Assembly (NCBI GenBank): GCA_019359415.1
Contig: JAHHHH010000004.1
Span: 1 to 64,000 of the forward strand
Length of the DNA stretch: 64,000 bases
Origin: Iphinoe sp. HA4291-MV1
GTDB taxonomy: Bacteria > Cyanobacteriota > Cyanobacteriia > Cyanobacteriales > Nostocaceae
Reading direction: 5' to 3'
The position numbers and the translations under genes are program-made. Positions 18,267 through 26,952 of the stretch are shown in pieces. The notes beneath the pieces were generated by a model. It saw nothing but the letters and a program-made list of their open reading frames with translations, was not told the DNA's origin and made no database searches. Every line of letters begins with the position of its first letter. Position 1 is the stretch's first letter.

Positions 18267-18407
18267 TATAGGAATCCTATTTAATTTTTGAAACACACGT
18301 AGAGTGGGCACTGCCTATCAAAACCCTGATATGGTGGACAAGATATGATAAGCAGTGCCCACCCTACACTACTTAAGATTTTTCATAAATGATTTAGGAT
18401 TCCTATA
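18267..18407. repeat. MITE-like element with TATAGGAATCCTA ends
   Basis: 141 bp with 13-bp terminal inverted repeats TATAGGAATCCTA and an inner imperfect hairpin around GGGCACTGCCTATC and GATAAGCAGTGCCC. Related end fragments appear near 2240 and 56500. No open frame inside. Confidence 0.65.
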
Positions 18408-18901
18408 TCTCCTTTTCCTCTACCCACGTAGACATTAGGCGCACTGTCTTAAATCAACCAGCTGATGATCCTGACTTTTCCCGTTATCTCCGCGCAGGGA
18501 GCGATCGCTTACTATACCCTTAGCCCAAAGCCCTATTCTCTCGTGATTCATTATCATTAAAATTAAGTTTTTGAGAATAAGATAGATTGTGAAACCCTTG
18601 CTATTTCGTTGTTTCACGACTTAACGGGAAAAGTCAGGTTGATGATCCAGCATTCCCTGGTATTACATACCGAGGTGGAGCCAGTGGTACGAGAGTACCA
18701 GTATTGCGAGGAACTGGCTTGCGAGTTCAGACAATCGTTATTGCCAGTCAGCAATGGGGTTTATCAGTTCCACAAATTGTAGATGAGTACAACTTGAGCC
18801 AAACTCAAGTCAACGAGGCTTTGGCTTTCTATATTGCATACAGCCAAGAAATAGATAGAGCCATAGCAGCTGAACAAGCTTTTGAATCGCATCATGTCTA
18901 A
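18398..18901 (+). pseudogene. DUF433-family gene split by a second MITE
   Basis: The downstream part encodes GASGTRVPVLRGTGLRVQTI and VPQIVDEYNLSQTQVNEAL, characteristic of DUF433 proteins, which are often antitoxin-like partners of PIN-type proteins. The upstream part (frame NQPADD) is separated from the rest by the element at 18470-18639. Deleting the element and one TGATGAT copy gives a continuous NQPADDPAFPGITYRGG. No start codon is found before the stop at 18395-18397, so the 5' end is also degraded. No toxin gene is next to it. Confidence 0.7.
18470..18639. mobile_element. MITE of about 170 bp with CCTGACTTTTCCCGTTA ends
   Basis: Terminal inverted repeats of 17 bp (CCTGACTTTTCCCGTTA) with the 7-bp direct repeat TGATGAT at 18463-18469 and 18640-18646. 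The precise right boundary is uncertain by one base. It inserts in the DUF433 gene; insertion plus duplication adds 177 bp, a multiple of three, but introduces an in-frame TAG. No transposase inside. Confidence 0.75.
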
Positions 18902-18989
18902 ACCGTTTCACTTTAATTTTGATACAAATGGAAATTGCCCATTGCGAGCTTGCCCATTTGTATCAGACCCGATCGTGAAATGGTATAAC
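18900..18989. repeat. Repeat with ACCGTTTCAC / GTGAAATGGTAT ends (copy 1)
   Basis: About 90 bp, nearly the same as 34322-34424 apart from the number of CCCATTG heptamers in the middle. The inner segments GATACAAATGG and CCCATTTGTATC are also complementary, so the unit can fold into one long hairpin. It abuts the stop codon of the DUF433 remnant. Confidence 0.7.
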
Positions 18990-19529
18990 CTCTCATTGAT
19001 AGACTTCAGGATTGACACAATTAGGCAATCGCTCCCCCTTCAACCCAGCAATCAGATTAGCGATCGCCATGTTTGCCATTTTTTCTCGTGTTTGACGGCT
19101 GGCACTGCCAATATGAGGTGTAATAATCAGGTTATCTAAAGTCAGTAAGGGGCTATCGGTTGGTATCGGTTCTGGATCGGTGACATCTATGGCAGCACCT
19201 GCAATTTGACCATTCGCAAGCGCTCGGTATAATGCTTCTGGATCTACAACTGCTCCCCGCGCCGTGTTAATGAGAATGGCAGACTGCTTCATCAGTTCAA
19301 ACTGGCGATCGCTAAAAAGATGATATGTATCATCCGATAATGGTGTATGAATTGTCACGAAATCTGCTTCTGGCAGCAGACGTTCAAACGTAGTAAACTC
19401 CACATCTAAAAGTTTTTCTAAATCCTGGTCACACCTGTGTTTGCTAGTATAAAAAATTTTCATATCAAACCCTTTGGCACGACGAGCGATCGCTTGACCA
19501 ATGCGCCCAAAACCAACAATCCCTAAAGT

Positions 19530-19741
19530 CAGTAGACCGAAAACTTTTGTCAGTCAACGCAAGAATGAGGGTTTGGGGCGATGTTTTGGGCACAGGGTCG
19601 AGCGATCGCTTACCTTAGCAGGAGAACTCATCTACAACCCTATTGCTCAAAACGCAGATGATACGGGCATTCTGGCGGATTGTATACAATCCGCCAGAAT
19701 GCCCCAATGGTAAGCCTTCTAGAAATCTTTTCGGTCTACTG
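19530..19741 (+). mobile_element. 212-bp MITE, copy B
   Basis: Same ends (CAGTAGACCGAAAA), length and internal palindrome as copy A, in the opposite orientation. The 5-bp duplication is AAAGT at 19525-19529 and 19742-19746. It interrupts the 2-hydroxyacid dehydrogenase gene in its nucleotide-binding region. Confidence 0.92.
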
Positions 19742-19989
19742 AAAGTCGCACCTGTGATATTCGGTCCTAGGAACAAATTTGGTTCCCATGTCCGCCACTG
19801 ACCCCCACGAGCAAATCGGTCTGCTTCTACCACTCGTCGCACAGCAGCCATGAGTAACGCCCAAGTCAAGTCAGCAGTCGCATCTGTTAATATACCAGGA
19901 GTATGACCAACTGGTATCTTCCGTGCAGTAGCGGCAGGAATGTCAATATTGTCGTATCCAACTGCCATTTGGCTAATAACTTTAACTGA

Positions 19990-20312
19990 TGGGGAGTTTG
20001 AGGGGCTATAAGTCCCCCGCCATAACGGTACTCCGTTTGGCGGTGGGATACATGGACCCCTCATGGAAAAAGACAGCATTCGATGTGCTGCCATGAGTGT
20101 GGATACACAACAGACCGCGATGTTGCTGCTGCGATGGTAGTAGAGCAAAGAGGTCTTGCAGCTGCGGGACTCGCAGTCAAGCTGCCTGTGGAGGTATCGT
20201 TGTCCGGGGACGCAAGTCTAGGCACGACCCGTGAAACAGGAAAACCCAGGAAGTGATTCTTGGAAGCCCCCGCTGTACTCGGTACTCCGAGTCAGTGGCG
20301 GGAGGATGTCAC
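19990..20312 (+). mobile_element. Internally deleted IS200/IS605-type element (TnpB relic)
   Basis: The left part holds the hairpin CCCCCGCCA...TGGCGGTGGG, then a TnpB C-terminal fragment and a right-end hairpin (CCCCCGCT...AGTGGCGGGAGG) ending in GATGTCA, all features of IS605-family ends. It lies in the dehydrogenase gene between codons for IQTAG and VISQMAV. Exact boundaries are uncertain by several bases because this family makes no target duplication. Confidence 0.65.
20062..20256 (+). pseudogene. TnpB C-terminal fragment
   Basis: Reads CCHECGYTTDRDVAAA, the second half of the TnpB zinc ribbon with the RuvC-type D (DRD), followed by MVVEQRGLAAAGLAVKLPVE and a stop at 20254-20256. The rest of the nuclease is missing, so it is inactive. 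Confidence 0.65.
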
Positions 20313-20607
20313 GAGAGGTTCCGGCTGTTTGTATCAGTTGCTGATCAATTTGGTCTGTCAGCAAGCACAGCAAACCATCAATTGTTTTGACCTTTTTTAG
20401 TAAAACTTTATAGGGAGGCGGTTGGCGTTCTTCCCAGACTTCAATAGTAGCAATCTTTTGCAGTTGCTCTAATTTGGTGAGGAGACGGCGAGTGATGAAG
20501 ACTTTGGGTTGAGACATGGTTGAGGGTTTGTTGGGTTTCGCTTACGCTCAACTTAAGCTACTAGCTGCGACAAATGATGTCAACTTAAACCTAAAGGCAA
20601 GAATGAT

Positions 20608-21102
20608 TCAAACCACCGCCATTCTTACATTGATATTCCCACCAATCGCTTTCGAGTAGGGACACAGTTGATGAGCTTGGGCAACTATCTGTTCAGCTTT
20701 CTTGCGCTCTGCATCTGGAATATCAATCGTCATCTCAGCAGCAAGCATATATCCACCATCCGCAGGATCTCGACCAATTGTGACAGCACACGTAACCGTT
20801 GCTTTAGACACATCAACTCCTGCTTTCTGAGCAACTAACGCAAGTGCGCCATGAAAGCAAGCTGCATAACCAGCGGCAAAAAGTTGTTCTGGGTTAGTTC
20901 CTTTGCCATGTCCCCCTAGTTCAGTAGGAAACGCAAGGTCTAAATCCAGCAATCCATCCGAACTGTGAGCATGACCCGACATACGGGCATGTCCTGCTTG
21001 ACCTGGAGTGACAGTCACTGTAGCCGTATACAAAGGTTTCATCGCAGCACCTTCATATTGTTGTTCTAGTTGGTGCATTAGTTTCTCGGTTTCAGGATTC
21101 AT
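20608..21102 (-). CDS. OsmC/Ohr-family organic hydroperoxide reductase
   Basis: Thiol-dependent peroxidase that reduces organic hydroperoxides in the cytoplasm. From the ATG at 21100-21102 (MNPETEKLMHQL) it has 164 residues. The two redox cysteines are visible in GYAACFHGAL and QLCPYSKAI, with the catalytic Glu in NPEQLFAAGYAACF. The C-terminal NINVRMAVV is typical of the Ohr group. An upstream ATG would add 26 residues and I do not favour it. The N-terminal extension of about 20 residues before the core is slightly longer than in classical Ohr. Confidence 0.88.
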   Translation of the reverse strand: MNPETEKLMHQLEQQYEGAAMKPLYTATVTVTPGQAGHARMSGHAHSSDGLLDLDLAFPTELGGHGKGTNPEQLFAAGYAACFHGALALVAQKAGVDVSKATVTCAVTIGRDPADGGYMLAAEMTIDIPDAERKKAEQIVAQAHQLCPYSKAIGGNINVRMAVV

Positions 21103-21263
21103 GGTTCTTGCCTTAACACTACTGTCAGCAGTATAGCCACACATTACGTGCTCTTCGTTTTTAGTTGATCCCCAGTCCACTTAAAATGATAAAGTCACAA
21201 ACATTGATCGCGTATCAGATTTTATCAATCGTTCATCATTTTCTCACTAGAGGTGGAGTGGAG

Positions 21264-22920
21264 ATGAGATGTTTAACCAGCAGGTGTTGGTCGTGGGGAC
21301 TTTTATTAATAAGCAGTATTTTTCTATTTGGGATAGGGTCAGCTAGAGCAGTTGATGAAATTTTGGTACCACCGTCGCCCTTTAAAGGATTGAACGGTAT
21401 TAATTTTGACGCGAAAGGACAACTGTATGTAGGAAGTGTAGTGGAGCAGACTACGTATCGGGTTAATGTCGTGACGGGAGAGTACAAGGTATTTCTTGAT
21501 CGCCCTAAGGGTCAGGCTGATGATTTCATATTTACGCCAAGCGGTCAAATTTTTTATACTGCTTTACTGAACGGTGAGGTGAGAACCTTTGACCCGCAGA
21601 CGGGTAACTTCAAAACTCTAGCTTCGGGTATAAGTGCCATCGATGCGATCGCACGAAATGCTGAGGGTCGCATTTTCGTCGCTCAAAGTTTGAGTTTGCA
21701 GAACACCGGACTTTACGAACTTGACCCAACGGGAGCAACTCCTCCACGCTTGATTCTCAACCTACCGGGATTGAATGCTTTCGAGTTTGGTGCTGATGGG
21801 CTTTTGTACAGTCCCCTTCAATTTACGGGGGAGATTGTCAGAATTAATGTGGATACTGGCACTGTAGAACGGGTTGCTTCAGGTTTGGTGAGTCCCATTG
21901 CCGTTAAGTTTAATTCAAAGGGCGAGCTGTTTGCCTTAGATACTGCAACAGGTCAAGTTCTCTATGTGAACACAATAACCGGGCAAACTCAGGAGAAAGC
22001 GAGGTTGCAACCGGGACTTGACAATCTTGCTTTTGGTCCTAATGATTTATTGTACGCAACCAACTTTGTTGATAGCGATATCAATGAGGTCAATACGGAA
22101 ACTGGTAAAGTTCGTCCTGTTATCGAGAGTTCCGGGCTGACATCTCCTGGTGGAATTGCTGCTTACGGTAACTCTCTATAATATTGCTGATGTCTATGCC
22201 TATCGAGTTTTAGATCGTTTAAGTGGACGCATACTAAAGACAGTGCGCAACATTGTAACGCCCGTTCAAGTTCCCCTTACTGTTTCTATTAATGAGCAAA
22301 ACGCAATTACTAGCAGTTGGTTTTCAGGAGTTGTGCAGCGACTCAATCGGGAAACGGGGGAAGTGTTAGATACTTATACGGGCTTTAGCGTACCTTATGA
22401 TGCTGTTGAGCTTGCAGATAACAGTATTGTAGTTGCTGATTGTGCCAGAGGTCAACTCATACAGATTTTGGATAAAGTCGGCAGCAATAGACGTACAGTG
22501 GTAGAAGGTTTGGGTTGCCCGACGGGTTTGGCAAAAGTTGACGACTCTACTGTTTTGGTCACGGAGTTTCTGAGTAACCAACTCTCGCGAATCAATTTAG
22601 CAACTGGACAACGTCAAGTTATCGCAACGAATTTATCTTCTCCAGAAGGTGTTGCTTACCATCGTGATGGCATTGCAGTGGTTGCTGAAGTTGGTATACA
22701 AAGCCTTAGAGCCATTGATATCAATACTGGTAAAAGTTTTATTTTGAAGGAGAATTTACCCATTGGTTTCGAGGGTTTTCCTGGTGGACCACCACCTTAC
22801 GGGCTGACAGGAGTTGCGATCGCAGGAGATACGGTGTACGTGACAGCAGATAGAGATAATTCTGTTCGTACCGTCAGACTTAAAAAATTTCTACCATCCC
22901 CCAAAGCTCTAGTTCCCTGA
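21264..22920 (+). pseudogene. Secreted SMP-30/NHL-like beta-propeller protein with a +1 frameshift
   Basis: Starts at the ATG at 21264 (ribosome site GGAGTGGAG) with a signal peptide (WGLLLISSIFLFGIGSARA), so it is exported. The rest is a repeated blade pattern such as GLNGINFDAKGQLYVGS, GIAVVAEVGIQSL and VYVTADRDNSVR, as in gluconolactonase/NHL propellers. The first frame stops at 22179-22181 after YGNSL. The second frame resumes at once with IADVYAYRVLDRLSG. Removing one A from CTCTATAATATTGC restores GNSLYIADVYAY, so a one-base insertion near 22178-22182 explains both frames. Intact length would be about 550 residues. A sequencing error is the main alternative. Confidence 0.82.
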
Positions 22921-23498
22921 GTCCGCTTGTTTCTCAGCATTAAAAAATCTCGTATTGTAGGCGTTCAGTTTTACCGGAAAAATTGGGTTTAAAGCCCCGC
23001 ACTTTTAGGGCGGCTTTTTCTAAGTTTGGGAACAAAAACGCCATATCGTGCGACAATAAGAGATAGCGCTAAAGCGCACATAAAAAAGACGAAGTAGGTC
23101 AAGCGGACGGCTCCTGATCCGGAACCCTGGTAGTATAAATCCTAAATCTTGCACAAATGTGGGAGTAAAACAAGGAATCGAATAAATCTTTTCAAACGCG
23201 GTCGGGCAGTCCGTGTGCGCTTGTGGACGTATCCAAACGGGGATATTTGAATGCTTGCATTTGGGTATCTAGGGAGGACGGTTGAAGCAAGAATTCTCAT
23301 GCCTTTAGGCTGAGGAGTGTCAAGCAAGCACTTAGTTGTTTTCATCTGTTCATTCAAAAACCTTCGGGAGTGTGGAAACCTTGTGGCTTTAATTTAACCC
23401 CCACAAAATTGTTTTGTTCCCGACTTTGGAGCTACCCTTTGAGTAATGGTTCATCCGTGAACAGCTTTATTGATACCAGCAATTATTGCTCAACAAAG
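22921..23498. other. Spacer with a decayed TnpB-like relic
   Basis: Apart from the relic at 23145-23324 this 580-bp stretch shows only short palindromes (for example AAAGCCCC...GGGGCTTT-like near 22990) and no convincing gene. Confidence 0.45.
23145..23324 (+). pseudogene. Possible TnpB relic with an IS605-like right end
   Basis: One frame reads LHKCGSKTRNRINLFKRGR, resembling the first half of a TnpB zinc ribbon. About 150 bp later the sequence GAAGCAAGAATTCTCATGCC...GGCTGAGGAGTGTCAAG resembles the hairpin at the right end of such elements. Stops break the frame. Low-confidence assignment. Confidence 0.35.
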
Positions 23499-24335
23499 TT
23501 ATTGCTGTGCCCAAAGAGCGTTCGCGGAGCGTGCGCTTAGCGCAATCGCCTCAGCAAATCCCGCAAATGAACTATAATCTTGAGCAACAATTGAGACATT
23601 TAAGCCTAATTTTTTTGCATTTGCTGCTGTATAAGGTCCAAAGCAGGCGATCGCACAATGTTCATAATCTCTTTTTGAGTCAACCATTTGCAAAAAACTT
23701 GCTACTTCCGCAGTACTACTAAAAGCAATGACATCTATTTTGCCTTGCCGAATCAGATTTAACTCTACCTCATAAATATTTTTGTTTAAACACCGCGTCC
23801 TATAAGTGGGTACACGAGTCACCTTCATGCCTAATTTTTCTAATCCCGCAACAAAGTTTGGAATCACATCGGGTTCTGGAACGCCCACAACTTCTGGAAC
23901 TGGAAGAAGTATATTTTTCTGAGTAATATCTGGAATTTTAGCCAATTCAGCAATGATTCCTGCTGGGCTGGGTTCTTTCGGTACTAAACCGACCTTGACT
24001 CCCAAAGCTGCTAATCTTTCTGCGTCTAATCCTATTCCACAAAAATGGCATTTTGTCAATAAAAATGGGTTTAGCTCCAAATCTTCTAGGCGTTGGAAAA
24101 ATGCATTGATACCGTTTCTACTGGTAAAAGCAATCAAATCAAATGCATCGATATGTTGCAATGCAGCATCTAACTCAGTAAAATTTTCCAATGGACAAGT
24201 TTCGATGGTTGGCATCAAAAGCGGCATACCCCCTTGGTTGATGAGTTGCCCAGATAACCTGGCGGCATAGTTACGAGGTGCAGTCACGATAATTCTTACC
24301 CGGTGTAGGGGAAGTTGTATGGATGGAGTCAGCAG
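23499..24335 (-). CDS. hemD: Uroporphyrinogen-III synthase with a non-canonical start
   Basis: Closes and inverts the linear tetrapyrrole hydroxymethylbilane to uroporphyrinogen III in heme and chlorophyll synthesis. Family features are VTAPRNYAARLSGQLI at the N-terminus, the inner FTSRNGINAFFQRL, and the late FSSTAEVASFLQM and CFGPYTAANAKKLGL. No ATG, GTG or TTG lies before the GTG at 24285-24287, which would remove the first beta strand (RVRIIV). A perfect ribosome site AAGGAGG (24345-24351) is 9 nt before CTG CTG ACT, so translation probably begins at CTG (24333-24335), perhaps a mutated ATG. The last residues (SARSANALWAQQ) come from a GC-rich repeat. Confidence 0.8.
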   Translation of the reverse strand: MLTPSIQLPLHRVRIIVTAPRNYAARLSGQLINQGGMPLLMPTIETCPLENFTELDAALQHIDAFDLIAFTSRNGINAFFQRLEDLELNPFLLTKCHFCGIGLDAERLAALGVKVGLVPKEPSPAGIIAELAKIPDITQKNILLPVPEVVGVPEPDVIPNFVAGLEKLGMKVTRVPTYRTRCLNKNIYEVELNLIRQGKIDVIAFSSTAEVASFLQMVDSKRDYEHCAIACFGPYTAANAKKLGLNVSIVAQDYSSFAGFAEAIALSARSANALWAQQ

Positions 24336-24344
24336 TTTGATTAA

Positions 24345-24351
24345 CCTCCTT
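24345..24351 (-). promoter_or_regulatory. Ribosome binding site that implies a CTG (or ATC) start for hemD
   Basis: Minus-strand AAGGAGG, an optimal Shine-Dalgarno core, with no ATG/GTG/TTG at proper distance. CTG codons follow after 9 nt and an in-frame ATC after 3 nt. Confidence 0.6.
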
Positions 24352-24665
24352 TATAACTACATATATAACTACACAGCAAAGAGAGATAATACGAACTTTC
24401 TGACGCAAAGAAGAACCTTTGCATCTGTGGTGTCTCGACGGTTGATTTTTCTGGCGGTAAATCTACACTTTAGAGGTTTTGCCTTCTCAGTTGTGCAGTG
24501 CAACAGTTAGCGTAGCGACATTTCCGTAGCCGTGGGAGTGTCAGCCCCTTTGGGGAAGTCAAAAGTCACGCATTCAAAAGTCAAGGAGTTTTAAGATGGG
24601 CGACTCGCTAGTTTTTTGGTACGTTAGAGTGTCTTTATCTTAGAAACACACCTTGGAGAATCACC

Positions 24666-26081
24666 TTGCCTCATTCGATTCAACTAGCTCAACCGCCTCT
24701 AGAGTTTATTCCCCAACATTTTAGCCCTGCTGTGTACCATATTGCCAAATGGGCACTGCCTGTTTTGTTGCGGTTTCGGACTCGACCGTGGTTACCAGCT
24801 GGTATCACACAGGTTGAAACAGTGAATGTCGAGAGGCTAGTTCATCTCTATCAACAATTCCAAGCTGGCAAAATTCGGTTTTTGATGGCATTTCGCCACT
24901 CAGAGGTAGATGATCCTCTTTGCATGATGTATTTACTTTCCTACGCTGTACCGAAAGTTGCTCGTCAAAAGGGAATTTCATTACAGTATCCAATTCATTC
25001 TCATTTTCTTTATGACAGAGGGATGACTCTGTGGGCTGGGGATTGGCTGGGTTGGTTCTTTTCTCGATTGGGAGGCTTTCCGATTCATCGAGGTAAGCGA
25101 CTAGATAAGGTTGGTATGCGGACAGCGCGGGATGTGTTTGCCAATGCTAAACTACCAATCAGTGTAGCTCCTGAAGGAGGAACTAATGGACATAGCGAAA
25201 TTGTCAGCTATTTAGAACCTGGTGTTGCTCACATGGGCTTCTGGTGTGTAGAAGATTTGCTCAAAGCTAACCGAACTGAGGAAGTTCTCATTGTACCAAT
25301 AGGTAATCAGTATCGCTACATCAATCCATCTTGGGCAAAACTAGATTGGCTTTTGAGCAAATTGGAAACAGATTGCGGTTTACCAGTACAAGAAGTTGGT
25401 GAATCAAACCTCGTTGACCGAGAAAAAGTTTTCTATGAGCGGCTTTTCCACCTAGGTGAACATATTCTTTCCCAAATGGAACAGTTTTACACTCGTTTTT
25501 ACCATCAAAGTACACCAGCTACAACACAGACCAATCCATCTGCAAATCGTAACCAGGTACTTGAAACTCGACTCCAGACGGTATTAGATAAGTCATTACA
25601 AGCAGCCGAGCAGTATTTTGGACTTGAAAGCCAAGGAACTATCATTGAGCGTTGTCGCCGCATAGAGTCAGCAGGGTGGGATGATATCTACAGAAAGGAT
25701 TTGCCAAACTTGTACGCATTATCACCTATAGAGCGTGGTTTGGCAGATTGGATTGCTGAAGAAGCATCTTTGCGGATACTACATATGCGCCTAGCCGAGA
25801 GTTTTGTAGCAGTCACAGGAACTTATGTTCAACAGAAGCCGAGTTTTGAGAGATTTGCAGAAACGTCCTTAATCTTATTCGACCTCATTGCGCGGATAAA
25901 AGGCGAGAAAAACCCTGCACGCCCTCAGTTAGGTTGGCGAAAATCACGGTTAACGGTAGGTGAGCCGATTTCAGTGACAGAACGTTGGTCAACTTATCAG
26001 ACAAGTCATCAAGCAGCAAGAGGCGCGGTTAATGATTTGACGCGAGATTTGCAAGAGGCGTTGGAGAAAATGATTTCGTGA
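24666..26081 (+). CDS. Glycerol-3-phosphate/1-acylglycerol-phosphate acyltransferase-like protein
   Basis: PlsC-superfamily acyltransferase, probably membrane-associated, acting in lipid synthesis. The HX4D catalytic motif is HSEVDD near residue 78, and the following acceptor-binding blocks read GGFPIHRGKRLD and SVAPEGGTNGHSE (EGG). The C-terminal half (from about 290) is helical and not needed for the core fold. I chose the TTG start at 24666 because GGAGAA lies 9 nt upstream and no ATG precedes the conserved region. The 471-residue length is much longer than typical PlsC (about 250) and the acyl acceptor is not evident. Confidence 0.78.
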   Translation: MPHSIQLAQPPLEFIPQHFSPAVYHIAKWALPVLLRFRTRPWLPAGITQVETVNVERLVHLYQQFQAGKIRFLMAFRHSEVDDPLCMMYLLSYAVPKVARQKGISLQYPIHSHFLYDRGMTLWAGDWLGWFFSRLGGFPIHRGKRLDKVGMRTARDVFANAKLPISVAPEGGTNGHSEIVSYLEPGVAHMGFWCVEDLLKANRTEEVLIVPIGNQYRYINPSWAKLDWLLSKLETDCGLPVQEVGESNLVDREKVFYERLFHLGEHILSQMEQFYTRFYHQSTPATTQTNPSANRNQVLETRLQTVLDKSLQAAEQYFGLESQGTIIERCRRIESAGWDDIYRKDLPNLYALSPIERGLADWIAEEASLRILHMRLAESFVAVTGTYVQQKPSFERFAETSLILFDLIARIKGEKNPARPQLGWRKSRLTVGEPISVTERWSTYQTSHQAARGAVNDLTRDLQEALEKMIS

Positions 26082-26129
26082 AGATGAGCTTCCTATGTCG
26101 TTAAAATTAACGGGCTTTTAAGTAGTTGG

Positions 26130-26260
26130 ACAGAATTAATTACACAATGTCATTGCGAATGAAGCGTTCGCCCTTCTCCCAAAGGGAGAGGCTAGCGCCA
26201 AGGCGTTCCCGTTGGCGCAGCCTGTCCGCAGGACTTACGCTCCGCTCGCAATGACTGTAA
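26130..26260. repeat. Palindromic GC-rich repeat bounded by GTCATTGCGA / TCGCAATGAC
   Basis: The ends GTCATTGCGA and TCGCAATGAC are inverted copies. The inside holds several short hairpins, such as CTTCTCCCAAAGGGAGAG and GCCAAGGCGTTCCCGTTGGC. Dispersed bacterial repeats of this kind are frequent in cyanobacteria. No coding sequence. Confidence 0.55.
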
Positions 26261-26315
26261 ATATTTTTGTCCAGGTACTTATCCTTTTATAGTGTCGGTT
26301 AGTGTCGGTTAAACC

Positions 26316-26732
26316 TCAAACTGTTTCCAGCTTTTCCAAAGCTTGCCGCGCCGTGATGATGGGAATGCCTTCCACCTCGCCCAGGTGCAGCAAATCCCGC
26401 TTATCCCCGGTAACAAGATAATCCGCCTCCCCTGCCAGAGCCGTTGCAATGATGAGGTTGTCGGCCGGATCTTGAGAGAGGGCAGGCACCTCCCCTAACG
26501 TCACGACCTCACTAAAGTAATGCAAGTTCTTCAGTAGATCCGCCGCCTGTTCCGGGGTAAAATACTTTTGTAATTTTGGATAGCCTGCAACGCGCAGAAT
26601 CTCCGCGATCTGCTCACGACTGGTGATCAGGTCAAAGTTTCGCGCCCGCCACTGCCGACAAAGTAAATCGGGCGGCGTGCCGACAGTGATGAGGCTGCTG
26701 ATGAAGATATTGCTATCAAGAACCAGACGCAC
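26316..26732 (-). CDS. PIN-domain toxin (VapC-like ribonuclease)
   Basis: Putative Mg2+-dependent RNase of a type II toxin-antitoxin pair. It starts MRLVLDSNIFISSLI, with the first acidic residue in LDSN. Later acidic positions are seen in LSQDPADNLIIATAL and DYLVTGDKRDLL, the usual PIN pattern. The family is the one with Asp-X-Asn (COG1569-like) rather than classical VapC. It overlaps the upstream antitoxin gene by 17 nt, typical of TA operons. GC content is visibly higher than in its neighbours, which hints at horizontal transfer. Confidence 0.85.
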   Translation of the reverse strand: MRLVLDSNIFISSLITVGTPPDLLCRQWRARNFDLITSREQIAEILRVAGYPKLQKYFTPEQAADLLKNLHYFSEVVTLGEVPALSQDPADNLIIATALAGEADYLVTGDKRDLLHLGEVEGIPIITARQALEKLETV

Positions 26733-26952
26733 GGATGCTGCTCAACGCTTCGTCAACTGTATCGATGATGTCCTGCTGTGAATAGTGAGCATTACGGTTT
26801 TTGATGACTTGTAATTTCTGCTCGAACAACTCCCGCCTTACAGCCTTTTCCACAAAAGCCGCCATATCGCTTTCGTTGCCGCCTTTCTCAGCCAGAAATT
26901 GGCGCACAGATTGGTCAACATCCTCTGAAATGGTTAAAGACCAGTTTACCAT
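26716..26952 (-). CDS. Antitoxin partner of the PIN toxin
   Basis: 78 residues, MVNWSLTISEDVDQSVRQFL at the start, followed by MAAFVEKAVRREL, which looks like a ribbon-helix-helix DNA-binding element, and a C-terminal tail for binding the toxin. It precedes and overlaps the PIN gene, so it probably autorepresses the operon and neutralises the toxin. Assignment rests on position and the RHH-like pattern. Confidence 0.75.
   Translation of the reverse strand: MVNWSLTISEDVDQSVRQFLAEKGGNESDMAAFVEKAVRRELFEQKLQVIKNRNAHYSQQDIIDTVDEALSSIRASGS

Larger units (their letters stand above)
18993..20517 (-). pseudogene. D-2-hydroxyacid dehydrogenase (glyoxylate/hydroxypyruvate reductase type), broken by two insertions
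   Basis: NAD(P)-dependent reductase of 2-oxo acids. Three pieces remain. The N-terminus (20517 to about 20313) starts MSQPKVFITRRLL. The middle (about 19988-19747) reads VISQMAVGYDNIDIPAATA. The C-terminal part (19524-18993) carries LGIVGFGRIGQA, INTARGAVVDPEAL and the catalytic-His motif ITPHIGSAS. The first gap holds an internally deleted TnpB-type element and the second holds MITE copy B. Removing the MITE and one AAAGT repeat rejoins the GATF and LGIVGFGRIG codons. No intact protein can be made. Confidence 0.85.
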
